DNA from: UBA6136 sp044237765
GTDB lineage: Bacteria; Pseudomonadota; Gammaproteobacteria; Methylococcales; Methylococcaceae
Direction: 5' to 3'
Assembly: GCA_044237765.1 (NCBI GenBank)
Contig: JBIIEQ010000018.1
Coordinates: forward strand, 1 to 48,924
DNA: 48,924 bases
This document shows positions 15,848 to 23,900 of this stretch, in pieces. The translations under genes were made by a program, and so were the position numbers. The notes under the pieces were generated by a model. It was not told where the DNA came from and searched no databases. It saw only the letters and a list, made by a program, of their open reading frames with translations. The first letter of the stretch is position 1. Every line of letters begins with the position of its first letter.

Positions 15848-16771
15848 ATGAATAATCCAAAAAAAAATCAAGCTAGTAAACCAGACTATCCCAACGAAGC
15901 TATCCTTGAATATATTAGACTCGCAACTGAAAAAGGCATTGGCTATGATTCAGAAGGACAACGAATCCCATCTACTTTGGTTTGTCAAGCTGCACTAAAG
16001 CATTTGAGAGCGGGCGGGGGGCGAACTCGTTCACTACTATGCTATGAAGTGGCCGAAATGTTGGGATTAAGGCATGATGAGGCAGTCACATTGGGTGCAA
16101 TGGTGGAGCTGCTTCACAATTCCTCTCTGATTCATGATGACATTCATGACAGAGCCATCACCAGACGAGGCAAACCTAATGTCAGGGCCGTATATGGCGA
16201 TGACATTGCTATTCTTACTGGTGATTTGATGATCTCCGGTGCATATGGACTTCTTGCTGAAATTTCCAATGTTGAAATCCTACGACGGGTCATTGCGCAC
16301 GTACATGGAACCGTGCGTGGCGTGATTGATGGTCAGTGCAGGGATATTGAAAGTATTAAAAGAGATAACTCAGTTGATGACTATATCTCTATTGTGGCGG
16401 CAAAGTCGGGCGGATTGATAAGACTGGCTATGGAACTGCCGTTTATTGCTACACGGCAAGATCAAGCCGTAATCGATATTGCCGGCCGGGCCGCCGAGTC
16501 TTACGCAGTAAGCTATCAGATTTTGGATGACCTTCTGGATATTAATGAAGATTCCGGGAGCGATGATAAGGCTCAGAGCCTCAACATCTACCATCTGCTG
16601 GCAGCAGAATTAGGACAGGAATTCGCGAAAAGGCAATCAAGGCAAATTGCGTTGGATCTGCTTACTGAGGTCCAGCATGTCTGCGAACAACTTCCGTGCG
16701 GGTCTGGTTACCCCCTGATTCTGCGCTGTGGTGAGCTTGAATCTATCTTTGTCAACGATCTCTGGCAATGA
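15848..16771 (+). CDS. crtE: Geranylgeranyl diphosphate synthase
   Basis: CrtE adds isopentenyl diphosphate units to make C20 geranylgeranyl diphosphate, the first step to carotenoids. The 307-residue protein has both Asp-rich motifs of trans-prenyl synthases: LIHDDIHDRAITRRGKP and YQILDDLLDINED. I start at the ATG at 15848 (AGGCGG at 15836-15841 upstream); an earlier in-frame GTG at 15806 lies inside the hairpin and is unlikely. Its stop overlaps the crtI start by four bases (ATGA), so crtE-crtI-crtB-crtY form a tightly coupled run. AT-rich like the rest of the cassette. Its C5 and C15 substrates would come from the chromosomal MEP pathway (dxs and ispA lie at 36433-39366). Confidence 0.9.
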   Translation: MNNPKKNQASKPDYPNEAILEYIRLATEKGIGYDSEGQRIPSTLVCQAALKHLRAGGGRTRSLLCYEVAEMLGLRHDEAVTLGAMVELLHNSSLIHDDIHDRAITRRGKPNVRAVYGDDIAILTGDLMISGAYGLLAEISNVEILRRVIAHVHGTVRGVIDGQCRDIESIKRDNSVDDYISIVAAKSGGLIRLAMELPFIATRQDQAVIDIAGRAAESYAVSYQILDDLLDINEDSGSDDKAQSLNIYHLLAAELGQEFAKRQSRQIALDLLTEVQHVCEQLPCGSGYPLILRCGELESIFVNDLWQ

Positions 16772-18246
16772 CACGTAAAGCGATAGTTGTGGGAGGGGGC
16801 TTTGGCGGAATGGCTGCCTCCATTCGGGCCAGAGCTCGGGGTTATGAGGTAATCCTTGTCGACCGAAGCCCTCAATTGGGTGGAAAGGCTGCCGTATATG
16901 AAAAAGATGGTTTCCGACATGATGCGGGGCCAACCGTGATCACGGCCCCGTTTCTGTTCGCTGAACTCTTTGAGCTCTTAGGTGAGCGTCTGGAGGATCA
17001 TGTCAAACTGGTGCCTCTGAATCCTTGGTATCGCTTCTGGTTTCAGGATGGCGAAGTTTTTAACTACGGTGGTACCGTTGAGGACACACTGGCTGAAATC
17101 AGGCGGTTTGATGAACGTGACGTCGATGGATATCTCAACCTGCTGAATCGGTCCAAAGAAATTTTTGATGTGGGATTCACCCAACTCGCATCTGAACCCT
17201 TCAATGACCTTGGGATGATGGTTAAGCAGATTCCTCAGTTGCTTCAACTGAGGGGCGACAAATCAGTCTGGCAATTCGTCTCTCACCACCTTAAGAATTC
17301 TCACCTGAGAAAAGCTTTTTCAATTCAGCCTCTGCTTGTGGGTGGGAACCCCTTTGATACAACCTGTATATACAGTCTGATTCACTATCTTGAGAGGAAA
17401 TGGGGTATTTTCTTTCCGCTCGGGGGCACGGGTGGGCTTGTGGCAGCGCTGGACGCCTTGATGAGAAGGCATGGCATTGAAATAATGCTTTCACAAGAGA
17501 TTGAGCGTATACAAATAGAACAGGGCCATGCTAAAGCTGTCGTTCTCCAAAATGGTGAAGAAATCCATGGAGATATCATTGTGGCAAATACGGATGCACC
17601 CTATCTCTACACCCGCATGATTGACCCGGGTGCCGTTTCGCTATCAGCCAAGCTTAAAGTGACGATAGCAAAATATTCAATGGGCCTTTTTGTCCTGTAT
17701 TTTGGGACACGAAAGAAATACGATGAGCTCGCCCACCACACTATCTGGATGGGCCAGAGATACCGATCCTTGTTGGACGATATCTTCAACAAGAAGGTGT
17801 TACCCGAAGATTTCTCCCTGTACATCCATAGGCCCACGGCGACCGACCCGAGTTTCGCTCCCGAGGGGTGCGATAGCTTTTATGTCCTCTGCCCTGTGCC
17901 AAATCTTAAGGGATCAACTAATTGGGCCGTGGAAGGGCCTCGTCTCAGAGATCGTATCGTCACGGCGCTAAATCAAACCGTGATGCCCGGCTTAAAAGAG
18001 GTCATAACGGGAGATTTCTTCAAGACCCCGATTGATTTCAGGGATGATCACCTGAGTTTGCATGGAGCCGCATTTTCAATCGCCCCGCTTTTTTCCCAAT
18101 CGGCGTGGTTTCGATTTCATAACAAAGCCGAGGGGATTAGTAATCTTTACCTGGTCGGAGCCGGGTGCCATCCCGGTGCCGGATTACCCGGTGTTCTCTG
18201 CTCAGCGAAGGTATTTGATGCGTTACTTGAACGGGAGATGTTATGA
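16768..18246 (+). CDS. crtI: Phytoene desaturase
   Basis: CrtI is an FAD-dependent bacterial phytoene desaturase that converts phytoene to lycopene. The 492 residues fit the family length. The N-terminal dinucleotide-binding loop is IVVGGGFGGMAASIRARARG, followed by the acidic strand end VDRSPQLGGK and the GPTVITAP region. The C-terminal FAD segment reads NLYLVGAGCHPGAGLPGVL, the typical CrtI signature. It overlaps crtE and crtB by ATGA at each end. Introducing four double bonds (to lycopene) is inferred from the cyclase downstream, not from specific residues. Confidence 0.95.
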   Translation: MTRKAIVVGGGFGGMAASIRARARGYEVILVDRSPQLGGKAAVYEKDGFRHDAGPTVITAPFLFAELFELLGERLEDHVKLVPLNPWYRFWFQDGEVFNYGGTVEDTLAEIRRFDERDVDGYLNLLNRSKEIFDVGFTQLASEPFNDLGMMVKQIPQLLQLRGDKSVWQFVSHHLKNSHLRKAFSIQPLLVGGNPFDTTCIYSLIHYLERKWGIFFPLGGTGGLVAALDALMRRHGIEIMLSQEIERIQIEQGHAKAVVLQNGEEIHGDIIVANTDAPYLYTRMIDPGAVSLSAKLKVTIAKYSMGLFVLYFGTRKKYDELAHHTIWMGQRYRSLLDDIFNKKVLPEDFSLYIHRPTATDPSFAPEGCDSFYVLCPVPNLKGSTNWAVEGPRLRDRIVTALNQTVMPGLKEVITGDFFKTPIDFRDDHLSLHGAAFSIAPLFSQSAWFRFHNKAEGISNLYLVGAGCHPGAGLPGVLCSAKVFDALLEREML

Positions 18247-19100
18247 AAGATCAAGCCGATGCGAATCAGTCTCTGCAAACGGGAAGCCGTACATTCTTCT
18301 TTGCTAGTCTCCTCATGAATACGAGCGTGGCTCAAAAAGCAGCCCGACTTTACATGTTCTGTCGTTACGTAGACGATCTTGTTGATATGTCTACCGATCC
18401 AATTGCAACCAGTGAATCTGTAGATGCTCTGATCAGAGCCCTCGAAAATGACGAGTCCTACGATGACACTACGGCGGATGTAATAGATCTTTTCAAGCAG
18501 TGTGATATACCTCGTTGGATTCTGACTGAACTCCTAAAGGGGGTCCAGTCTGACCTTGACTCGGTCGAAGTGAATACCGAGCAGGAGTTACTGCATTACT
18601 GCTTTCGGGTTGCCGGTACGGTTGGTCTCATGATGTGTAACATTATGAATGTTGCAGACAAAGAGGCCCGAAAGCATGCAGTAGATCTGGGTATTGCCAT
18701 GCAACTCACCAACATCATGCGTGATATTTCAGAGGATGCGCTACTTGGCCGGCGCTATCTCCCCATCAACTGGGCTCCCGGGATATCGAGAGAACAATTG
18801 GCATTGCCCAATGGACAGTCTGAAAAACGGTTAGGCGTTGTAGTGGCGCGCCTTCATGCCCTCTCCGAGACTTACTATGAAAGTGGGTTTCTCGGTCTTC
18901 CTTACATACCGTTAGGCTCGCGTTACGCCATCTTGGTCGCCGGCCAGACCTATCGTCGTATCGGGCTGTTGATCAAAGAAAGAAACTACAACTATTGGAG
19001 TAAAAGAGCGGTAGTTCCGCTGATCTCCAAAATTTGGATCGCGGCTCAATGCCTGGTTTCTGCCCATCTCACATCTAGGTTCTGGACTCCCCCCCCATGA
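18243..19100 (+). CDS. crtB: Phytoene synthase
   Basis: CrtB joins two geranylgeranyl diphosphates head to head into phytoene. This 285-residue member of the squalene/phytoene synthase family has both Asp-rich metal-binding motifs: YMFCRYVDDLVD near residue 40 and LTNIMRDISEDALLGRRYLP near residues 155-175. It starts within the end of crtI (ATGA) and ends within the start of crtY (ATGA). The last codons run through a C8 tract (19089-19096), so the protein ends TPPP. One extra C would put crtB in frame with the crtY ATG. Confidence 0.95.
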   Translation: MKDQADANQSLQTGSRTFFFASLLMNTSVAQKAARLYMFCRYVDDLVDMSTDPIATSESVDALIRALENDESYDDTTADVIDLFKQCDIPRWILTELLKGVQSDLDSVEVNTEQELLHYCFRVAGTVGLMMCNIMNVADKEARKHAVDLGIAMQLTNIMRDISEDALLGRRYLPINWAPGISREQLALPNGQSEKRLGVVVARLHALSETYYESGFLGLPYIPLGSRYAILVAGQTYRRIGLLIKERNYNYWSKRAVVPLISKIWIAAQCLVSAHLTSRFWTPPP

Positions 19101-20293
19101 ACATGAAAAGAGACTCCATACCGCTATCGACATCTATCCGATTTCCCCCGTCGACAGCTAACGCTTATGATCTGGTGATTCTGGGAGCAGGTTGCGCCGG
19201 TCTTTCGCTTGCCTTGAACCTTGCCCTTAATAACGAACATACGGGGCGAACGCTGCTGGTAGATCGCAGGGAGTGCTACACACGGGACAGAACCTGGTGT
19301 TTTTTTTCTCCCGATGATAGGGCGCTCGTTCCTCGAGAGCTTATCTCCTCGCAATGGACATCTGGAGTCATCCGTACAGGCAATAATTCCGTTCGTATGG
19401 ACTTTGGTGAAAAACCCTATGTTCTTGTCGACGCATACGACTTCTATGCTTATGCGTTTCGCATACTGGAAAACGACCAGCGATTTTCATTCGCCTTGGG
19501 TCGATCAGTAGACGATCAGGATATCCTGGTGGATGCGGATACAAGCTTTGTAAAAATAGATGGCCAACTTTATCGAACAGGAATGCTTGTCGATACCCGA
19601 AACGATAGGCTAGTTGGACAAACAAAACCTACGCTTTGGCAGGTCTTTACCGGAATGGAGATCATGACGGATCGATCCACCTTTGACCCGGAAGCTGCGG
19701 TCCTTATGGATTTCGTTAAGCATGATGATCACCCTATCAGCTTCCTATACGTTCTTCCGACTAGTGAAACTCAGGCACTCGTGGAGTACACAGTCTTTTC
19801 GACATCCCTCATTGATCCTGATTCTCTTAAGCCCAATCTAGTTGAGTCAATTACTAGCAGATTAGGGGTGGGACGCTATGACGTCATCAGAGTAGAGCAG
19901 GGAGCGATTCCAATGGGTATGATTTGGGCGAAGTCAAACGCCAAAAACAGGATCAGCTCCGGACTGATAGCCGGCGCGGCCAGACCGAGCACGGGCTATG
20001 CGTTTTTGAGAATTCAACGTTGGGCAAAAGCCTGCTCTGAATGGCTCCTTGAGCATCAACGATTGGTCAGCATGAAAGATGATCCACTGTTGACAAAAGT
20101 GATGGACAAACTTTTTCTCAAGGTTTTAAGTGGCAATTCGATGTCGGCTGAAACACTCTTTCTTGAGCTGTTCAAGAACACGCCAACCCCATCTCTCATC
20201 CGTTTTCTGAATGATGAGGGAGGTATTAGAGACCATTTGCGCGTGATCTCATCCCTACCAAAGTCACGTTTCGTGGGCGCACTTCTGAGATAG
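19097..20293 (+). CDS. crtY: Lycopene beta-cyclase
   Basis: CrtY closes beta-ionone rings at both ends of lycopene to give beta-carotene, the precursor of retinal. The 398-residue protein has the N-terminal dinucleotide-binding motif DLVILGAGCAGLSLALNLA and the family motif RDRTWCFF near residue 70, followed by PYVLVDAYDFYAY, AVLMDF and GAARPSTGYAF, all typical of CrtY-type cyclases. It overlaps crtB by four bases. The blh gene follows after nine bases. With crtE, crtI, crtB and blh it forms the standard retinal-supply set seen next to proteorhodopsins in marine bacteria. Confidence 0.93.
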   Translation: MNMKRDSIPLSTSIRFPPSTANAYDLVILGAGCAGLSLALNLALNNEHTGRTLLVDRRECYTRDRTWCFFSPDDRALVPRELISSQWTSGVIRTGNNSVRMDFGEKPYVLVDAYDFYAYAFRILENDQRFSFALGRSVDDQDILVDADTSFVKIDGQLYRTGMLVDTRNDRLVGQTKPTLWQVFTGMEIMTDRSTFDPEAAVLMDFVKHDDHPISFLYVLPTSETQALVEYTVFSTSLIDPDSLKPNLVESITSRLGVGRYDVIRVEQGAIPMGMIWAKSNAKNRISSGLIAGAARPSTGYAFLRIQRWAKACSEWLLEHQRLVSMKDDPLLTKVMDKLFLKVLSGNSMSAETLFLELFKNTPTPSLIRFLNDEGGIRDHLRVISSLPKSRFVGALLR

Positions 20294-20302
20294 TGTGCCG
20301 AG

Positions 20303-21175
20303 ATGAAGCCGTTTACCGCAGGAGTAAATACCAGTGCAATCTATGCTCTGACGTTTGGCCTGGTACTCGCCTATCAATCACTGGTTTTTGATTTACATGC
20401 GATTCCGCTCTGGCCCATTGCTCTATTTGTTCTTATATTTGGTGTGCCTCATGGTGCTGCAGACACCTTGATATTCAAAAATATACACTCTAATGCGGCA
20501 TCTCGGGAATGGCTGGTTTTTGGTGTGTGCTATATAATTGCTGTTATCGCAATCATCGCGCTTTGGCTGCTAAGTCCATTACTGTTTGTCTGCTATCTCC
20601 TGATTGTTTCAGCGATTCACTTTGGGGATGACTTGAATGGAGAGCCTGAATTATTCTGGCTTGCTAAAGGCTATGGGTTCTCCGTTGTACTCTGCCCCTC
20701 GTTACTTTGGAAATCTCAAGTAGAAGATTTATTCGTCCCTCTTGTTGGTCTACCCTCTGCAATCGAACTGGCTATTTTCATGCACTTTGCATGCCTTATT
20801 GCGCTTCCCACACTCGGGTTACTGATCTATGTTAACAGAAACGTCTTAAGCATCACAAGAGTCGAGACCATATTTTGGGCAACACTCACATTGATACTTT
20901 TGAAGCCGATTTTTGGATTTGCTCTTTATTTCTGCTACTGGCATAGTCGGCTTCATATATTACGATTGATTCGCCTAAGATATATTGACAGCAGCATCGT
21001 ATCGATGACGCTAATTATAGCACCCATGATTATCACACTAATATGTGTATTATATGTAGTCTATTTTTTAGGGCACCTTAATGACTCCAGCGTGGCAAGG
21101 GTTTTATTTGTGGGATTGGGTGGATTAACCCTTCCTCACCTATATTTTATTGCAGCCTTGAATAAACCTCATTAG
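20303..21175 (+). CDS. blh: Blh-type beta-carotene 15,15'-dioxygenase
   Basis: Blh is a membrane-embedded iron enzyme that splits beta-carotene into two retinals. This 290-residue protein is strongly hydrophobic, with seven or eight membrane segments, and carries the conserved His motifs of the Brp/Blh family: FGVPHGAADT near residue 50, SAIHFGDD near residue 110 and FCYWHSRLH near residue 215. No idi gene and no light regulator are attached to the cassette. It is the last clear member of the AT-rich run, and no terminator is evident in the 111 bases after it. Confidence 0.93.
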   Translation: MKPFTAGVNTSAIYALTFGLVLAYQSLVFDLHAIPLWPIALFVLIFGVPHGAADTLIFKNIHSNAASREWLVFGVCYIIAVIAIIALWLLSPLLFVCYLLIVSAIHFGDDLNGEPELFWLAKGYGFSVVLCPSLLWKSQVEDLFVPLVGLPSAIELAIFMHFACLIALPTLGLLIYVNRNVLSITRVETIFWATLTLILLKPIFGFALYFCYWHSRLHILRLIRLRYIDSSIVSMTLIIAPMIITLICVLYVVYFLGHLNDSSVARVLFVGLGGLTLPHLYFIAALNKPH

Positions 21176-21286
21176 AGCCCAATTTGTGAGCAAAACACTC
21201 CGGCCTGAAATATCACCAAGATGTGTCGCGGGCTTGCTGTATTTGAGCAGGCCTATTGCTGTTCCGCTAAGGAAATCCCTCAACAA

Positions 21287-22132
21287 ATGAATAGAAAAAC
21301 AGTACGTTTTGCGGCCACTTTGCTTTGCGGCGTGATGTTCACTTCTGCTTTTGGTGCACCTCAAGCCGGAGCTCCCAAGTTTCTTAGCGCTTTCTGGGGG
21401 CTTGATGAGGGAATGCCACAACAGATTTGTCCTGCGGCAACCCAGCTGGATGGGATGCCGGTAACATTTTCATGGCTGATTGACTCGAATTCAATCGAGC
21501 CTTCCGACTTTAGCATTTTGCGCAGTGATGGCACAGAAACCACGCCGACTTGCGCAACACTGGTGCCTGCAAATGAGCCGAATGAGACCCAAACAATTTT
21601 GTTGATTGGTGATGTTGGAGATTCGGCAGCAGGCGTTATTCCAAGGAATGTTCGCCTAGTCGGAAAACTTGTAGGGCAAGCGCCTGACGCTGCTCAAGGC
21701 ATGCGTTTCGGTCATCTAAAATCTCCTCATGTAAGGAGCTTAGGCTATGGCCCATACATTGTCGATGCTTGGATCTTAACGCCCCAGATGTTGGCGAATG
21801 ATGCTAACCAGTGCGCCGTAGGGTCTACCTTTCTTCGTGTGGTGTGGTCTGGAGGAATCACCGACTATCCCACAGCAAATGAAGTCGGGGATGATGTGAC
21901 TGCGGCTTACCGTGTGGTGTACTCGGTAAAAGGTGCCCAGCCTTTATCAACCGCTCCTTTGGCCCTGGGGGATCTTAATGACGGAGACAACATGCATGAT
22001 CTATGTCTTCCAGAACTTCCGAAAAACGCTAAGCTTCGGTCTGTTGGGCTTCCAGAAAATCTGGTGCAAGACCCAAATGGAGACCCTAACCGTCGACAAA
22101 ACTTTAAACTTAAGGGGATCAAGGTCCGTTAA
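21287..22132 (+). CDS. Exported protein of unknown function beside the rhodopsin cassette
   Basis: The protein has 281 residues from the ATG at 21287, chosen because it gives a good signal peptide (NRKTVRFAATLLCGVMFTSA, cut after FGA); the upstream in-frame ATG at 21221 does not. The mature protein is soluble with several Cys and looks beta-rich: DGMPVTFSWLIDSNSIEPSD, FSILRSDGTETTPTC, NVRLVGKLVGQAPDAAQG and FLRVVWSGGITDYPTANEVG. The phrase about a described difference between sequence (DFSI.RSDG) and stated value recalls Ig-like or lectin-like domains, but I cannot name a family. It is intermediate in base composition and lies between blh and the MITE, so it may have arrived with the cassette. 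Confidence 0.7.
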   Translation: MNRKTVRFAATLLCGVMFTSAFGAPQAGAPKFLSAFWGLDEGMPQQICPAATQLDGMPVTFSWLIDSNSIEPSDFSILRSDGTETTPTCATLVPANEPNETQTILLIGDVGDSAAGVIPRNVRLVGKLVGQAPDAAQGMRFGHLKSPHVRSLGYGPYIVDAWILTPQMLANDANQCAVGSTFLRVVWSGGITDYPTANEVGDDVTAAYRVVYSVKGAQPLSTAPLALGDLNDGDNMHDLCLPELPKNAKLRSVGLPENLVQDPNGDPNRRQNFKLKGIKVR

Positions 22133-22244
22133 TTGGTTCAGCGGGATGGCTACTTCGAAAAGGGGGGGACGCTAAAGCCGCTTGTCCGACAGCATTGAAG
22201 AGGAAGGCGGCGAATCTGAGTAAGAAGGGGACGCAGGATTTTGA

Positions 22245-22314
22245 TTGTGTCGCCGATTTTGGCGGAACCTGGGATGGGTTCATCGAAATTGACGGTCCAA
22301 AATTGGCGACACAA
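22245..22314. repeat. Inverted repeat with 18-base arms
   Basis: TTGTGTCGCCGATTTTGG (22245-22262) and CCAAAATTGGCGACACAA (22297-22314) are reverse complements at 17 of 18 positions, separated by 34 bases. No T-run follows. It could be a REP-like palindrome or the trace of a transposable element; upstream of it AAGGGGACGCAGG (22225-22237) looks like flanking repeat sequence. It lies just left of the MITE. Confidence 0.6.
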
Positions 22315-22331
22315 GCATTTAAGTGGACTTT

Positions 22332-22461
22332 CTAGGGCCTGTTAACACTTATTAAAGAAGCCATGAATATCAATATGTTGCAGAAGGCCTTGCTTAGGCT
22401 AGGAACTGCCTGAGCGATTGATATGCATAAATTTCATTTTTATAGTGTTAACAGGCCCTAG
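22332..22461. mobile_element. MITE: 130 bp with perfect 18-bp terminal inverted repeats
   Basis: CTAGGGCCTGTTAACACT (22332-22349) is matched exactly by its reverse complement at 22444-22461. The interior is AT-rich and codes for nothing. If the outer CTA/TAG is counted as target sequence, the repeat proper is GGGCCTGTTAACACT. The structure is that of a miniature inverted-repeat transposable element, moved in trans by a transposase recognising the same ends (an IS5-type element is my guess). No such transposase is in the window. Confidence 0.82.
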
Positions 22462-22517
22462 CTACTTCCGAACAATTCGTTAACCTTGGCAGCCATGATG
22501 AAGTCGTTCTCATGGAG
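22458..22517 (-). pseudogene. C-terminal remnant of pterin-4a-carbinolamine dehydratase
   Basis: On the minus strand 22461-22517 reads LHENDFIMAAKVNELFGSS and then stops at TAG (22458-22460). This resembles the end of PhhB/PCD proteins, which read L(T)ENDFI.AAKI..L. Upstream residues do not continue the family. The stop codon lies inside the terminal repeat of the MITE, so the MITE insertion or its flank shapes the end of the fragment. Short match, moderate confidence. Confidence 0.4.
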
Positions 22518-22726
22518 GATATTGGGCGGCCGCTTCGCGGAGAGGGTGGGAGGATTCGGGCGAGAGAGTCACCGGTGAAAACCAGGGAGTCTTGTTGACG
22601 GTGTAGGGCAGATGCTTCTGTGTTAAGCGCGGTAAATCAACAAAAACAGAGCACCAGTGCTTGGCGAATCATTTCAATTTCCGCGAATCTTAATCACCAC
22701 ATCCTCGGAATTATGATGGAGAAATG

Positions 22727-23020
22727 ATGAACGGCTACAAAGCGGATGAACTGGATGCCTACCGGCTAAAGAAGGCTGAAACTGATCGAGAGCGGGTGCA
22801 GGTGATGGAGGAAGCTGTCGCCAAGGCCGTCGAGAAAGCTCAGATGAATTATCTGCTGATCTGCCTGATGGTGGCCGTGTCGATGGTGGTATTGCTGCAG
22901 TCCCTGGCCATGATGGATCTCAATCCGATGCCTGTGGCTTCTTTCAAATGGTGCATTCTGGTCGCGACAATCCTGATTGTCCTGCCCTGGCAGTTGCGAC
23001 GAATCAAGGTGCTCGCATGA
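22727..23020 (+). CDS. Small membrane protein of unknown function
   Basis: This is a 97-residue protein. The first 40 residues are charged and helical (YKADELDAYRLKKAETDRER), followed by two membrane segments at about residues 42-62 and 72-90 and a basic end (RRIKVLA). The start could be either of two adjacent ATGs (22724 or 22727); the second lies five bases after GGAG and fits better. Its stop overlaps the ATG of the phytochelatin-synthase-like gene (ATGA, 23017-23020), which suggests joint translation. No family recognised. Confidence 0.65.
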   Translation: MNGYKADELDAYRLKKAETDRERVQVMEEAVAKAVEKAQMNYLLICLMVAVSMVVLLQSLAMMDLNPMPVASFKWCILVATILIVLPWQLRRIKVLA

Positions 23021-23808
23021 GCAGTCGGCTTTGCCTGAGCTGGCATGAATCCATGACAGGGTTTACAGCCGCGGGTTCTGTCATGATTCGAGTCATCGTG
23101 CTGCTTAGCCTAGGGTTCACGCCGTCCTGGGCATCGGCTGAAGCCTACCGGGGTTTGCCGCTCCCGACCAACCTGATCGCTTTCGACGACCCGGCGGGAC
23201 AGGCGATGTTGCTGCGGAGTGGCTACAAGTATGACTTCTGGACACTGAATCGCTGGTTCATCTCCCAGGAAGCCCCTGCCTACTGTGGCATCGCGGCCAG
23301 TGTCATGGTGCTGAATGCCCTCGGAATCCCGGCGCCGCCGGCTGCTGACCCCAAGTATCCGGCGCTGTTCACTCAACAGAACTTCTTTACCGACCGAGTC
23401 GCCCGGGTGCTTCCGCCCGAGCAGGTCAGTCGTCGGGGTGTGACGCTTGAGGGGCTCGCGGCGGCATTGAAGACCTTTCCCCTCGATGTCAGGGAGACTC
23501 ATGCACGCCCCGGCGGGCTTTACGCTTTCATCAGCCAAGCCAAGCGTGTGCTGCAGGCCGGTCATGGTTATCTGATTGTCAACTATCTTCGGAGCGCCCT
23601 GGGTCAGCAGACCTATGGGCATTTCTCACCCGTGGCGGCTTACGACGAGATGCGTGATCGGTTTTTAATCCTTGATGTGGCCCGCTACAAATATCCGCCG
23701 GTCTGGGTTCGGTCGGAAGAGTTGTATGCCGCCATGCAAGCTTATGATCGGGACGCGAAAGCGCCACGGGGCTACCTGGTCTTAGCCGAGCGAGGCAAGA
23801 GAGGGTAG
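23017..23808 (+). CDS. Exported phytochelatin-synthase-like peptidase
   Basis: This is a papain-like Cys peptidase of the phytochelatin synthase family (PF05023 type). The catalytic triad is visible: Cys90 in EAPAYCGIAASVMVLNAL, a His in YGHFSPVAAYD and an Asp in LILDVARYKYPPVWV. Bacterial members usually only remove glycine from glutathione and do not polymerise it. The 263-residue start (ATG 23017) overlaps the preceding membrane gene. Internal ATGs at 23053 and 23083 would give a cleaner signal peptide (IRVIVLLSLGFTPSWASA), so the protein is exported in any case and the exact start is open. A role in thiol turnover or metal handling is plausible. Confidence 0.85.
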   Translation: MSSRLCLSWHESMTGFTAAGSVMIRVIVLLSLGFTPSWASAEAYRGLPLPTNLIAFDDPAGQAMLLRSGYKYDFWTLNRWFISQEAPAYCGIAASVMVLNALGIPAPPAADPKYPALFTQQNFFTDRVARVLPPEQVSRRGVTLEGLAAALKTFPLDVRETHARPGGLYAFISQAKRVLQAGHGYLIVNYLRSALGQQTYGHFSPVAAYDEMRDRFLILDVARYKYPPVWVRSEELYAAMQAYDRDAKAPRGYLVLAERGKRG

Positions 23809-23900
23809 GGGATTCCGAGGCTTTCTATTTGCTTTGAGTGACTTGTCACGGGTCCCAAGGAGTCGGCAAGGATGATGCGGTATGAAAAAAGCCGACAAAG

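Larger units (their letters stand above)
22133..22726. other. Gene-free stretch with repeats and remnants
   Basis: No intact gene is visible in these 594 bases. They contain the inverted repeat at 22245-22314, the MITE at 22332-22461, a minus-strand pterin dehydratase remnant at 22458-22517, and about 200 further bases (22518-22715) without recognisable content. The density of repeats and fragments marks this as the worn right boundary of the accessory block. Confidence 0.6.
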
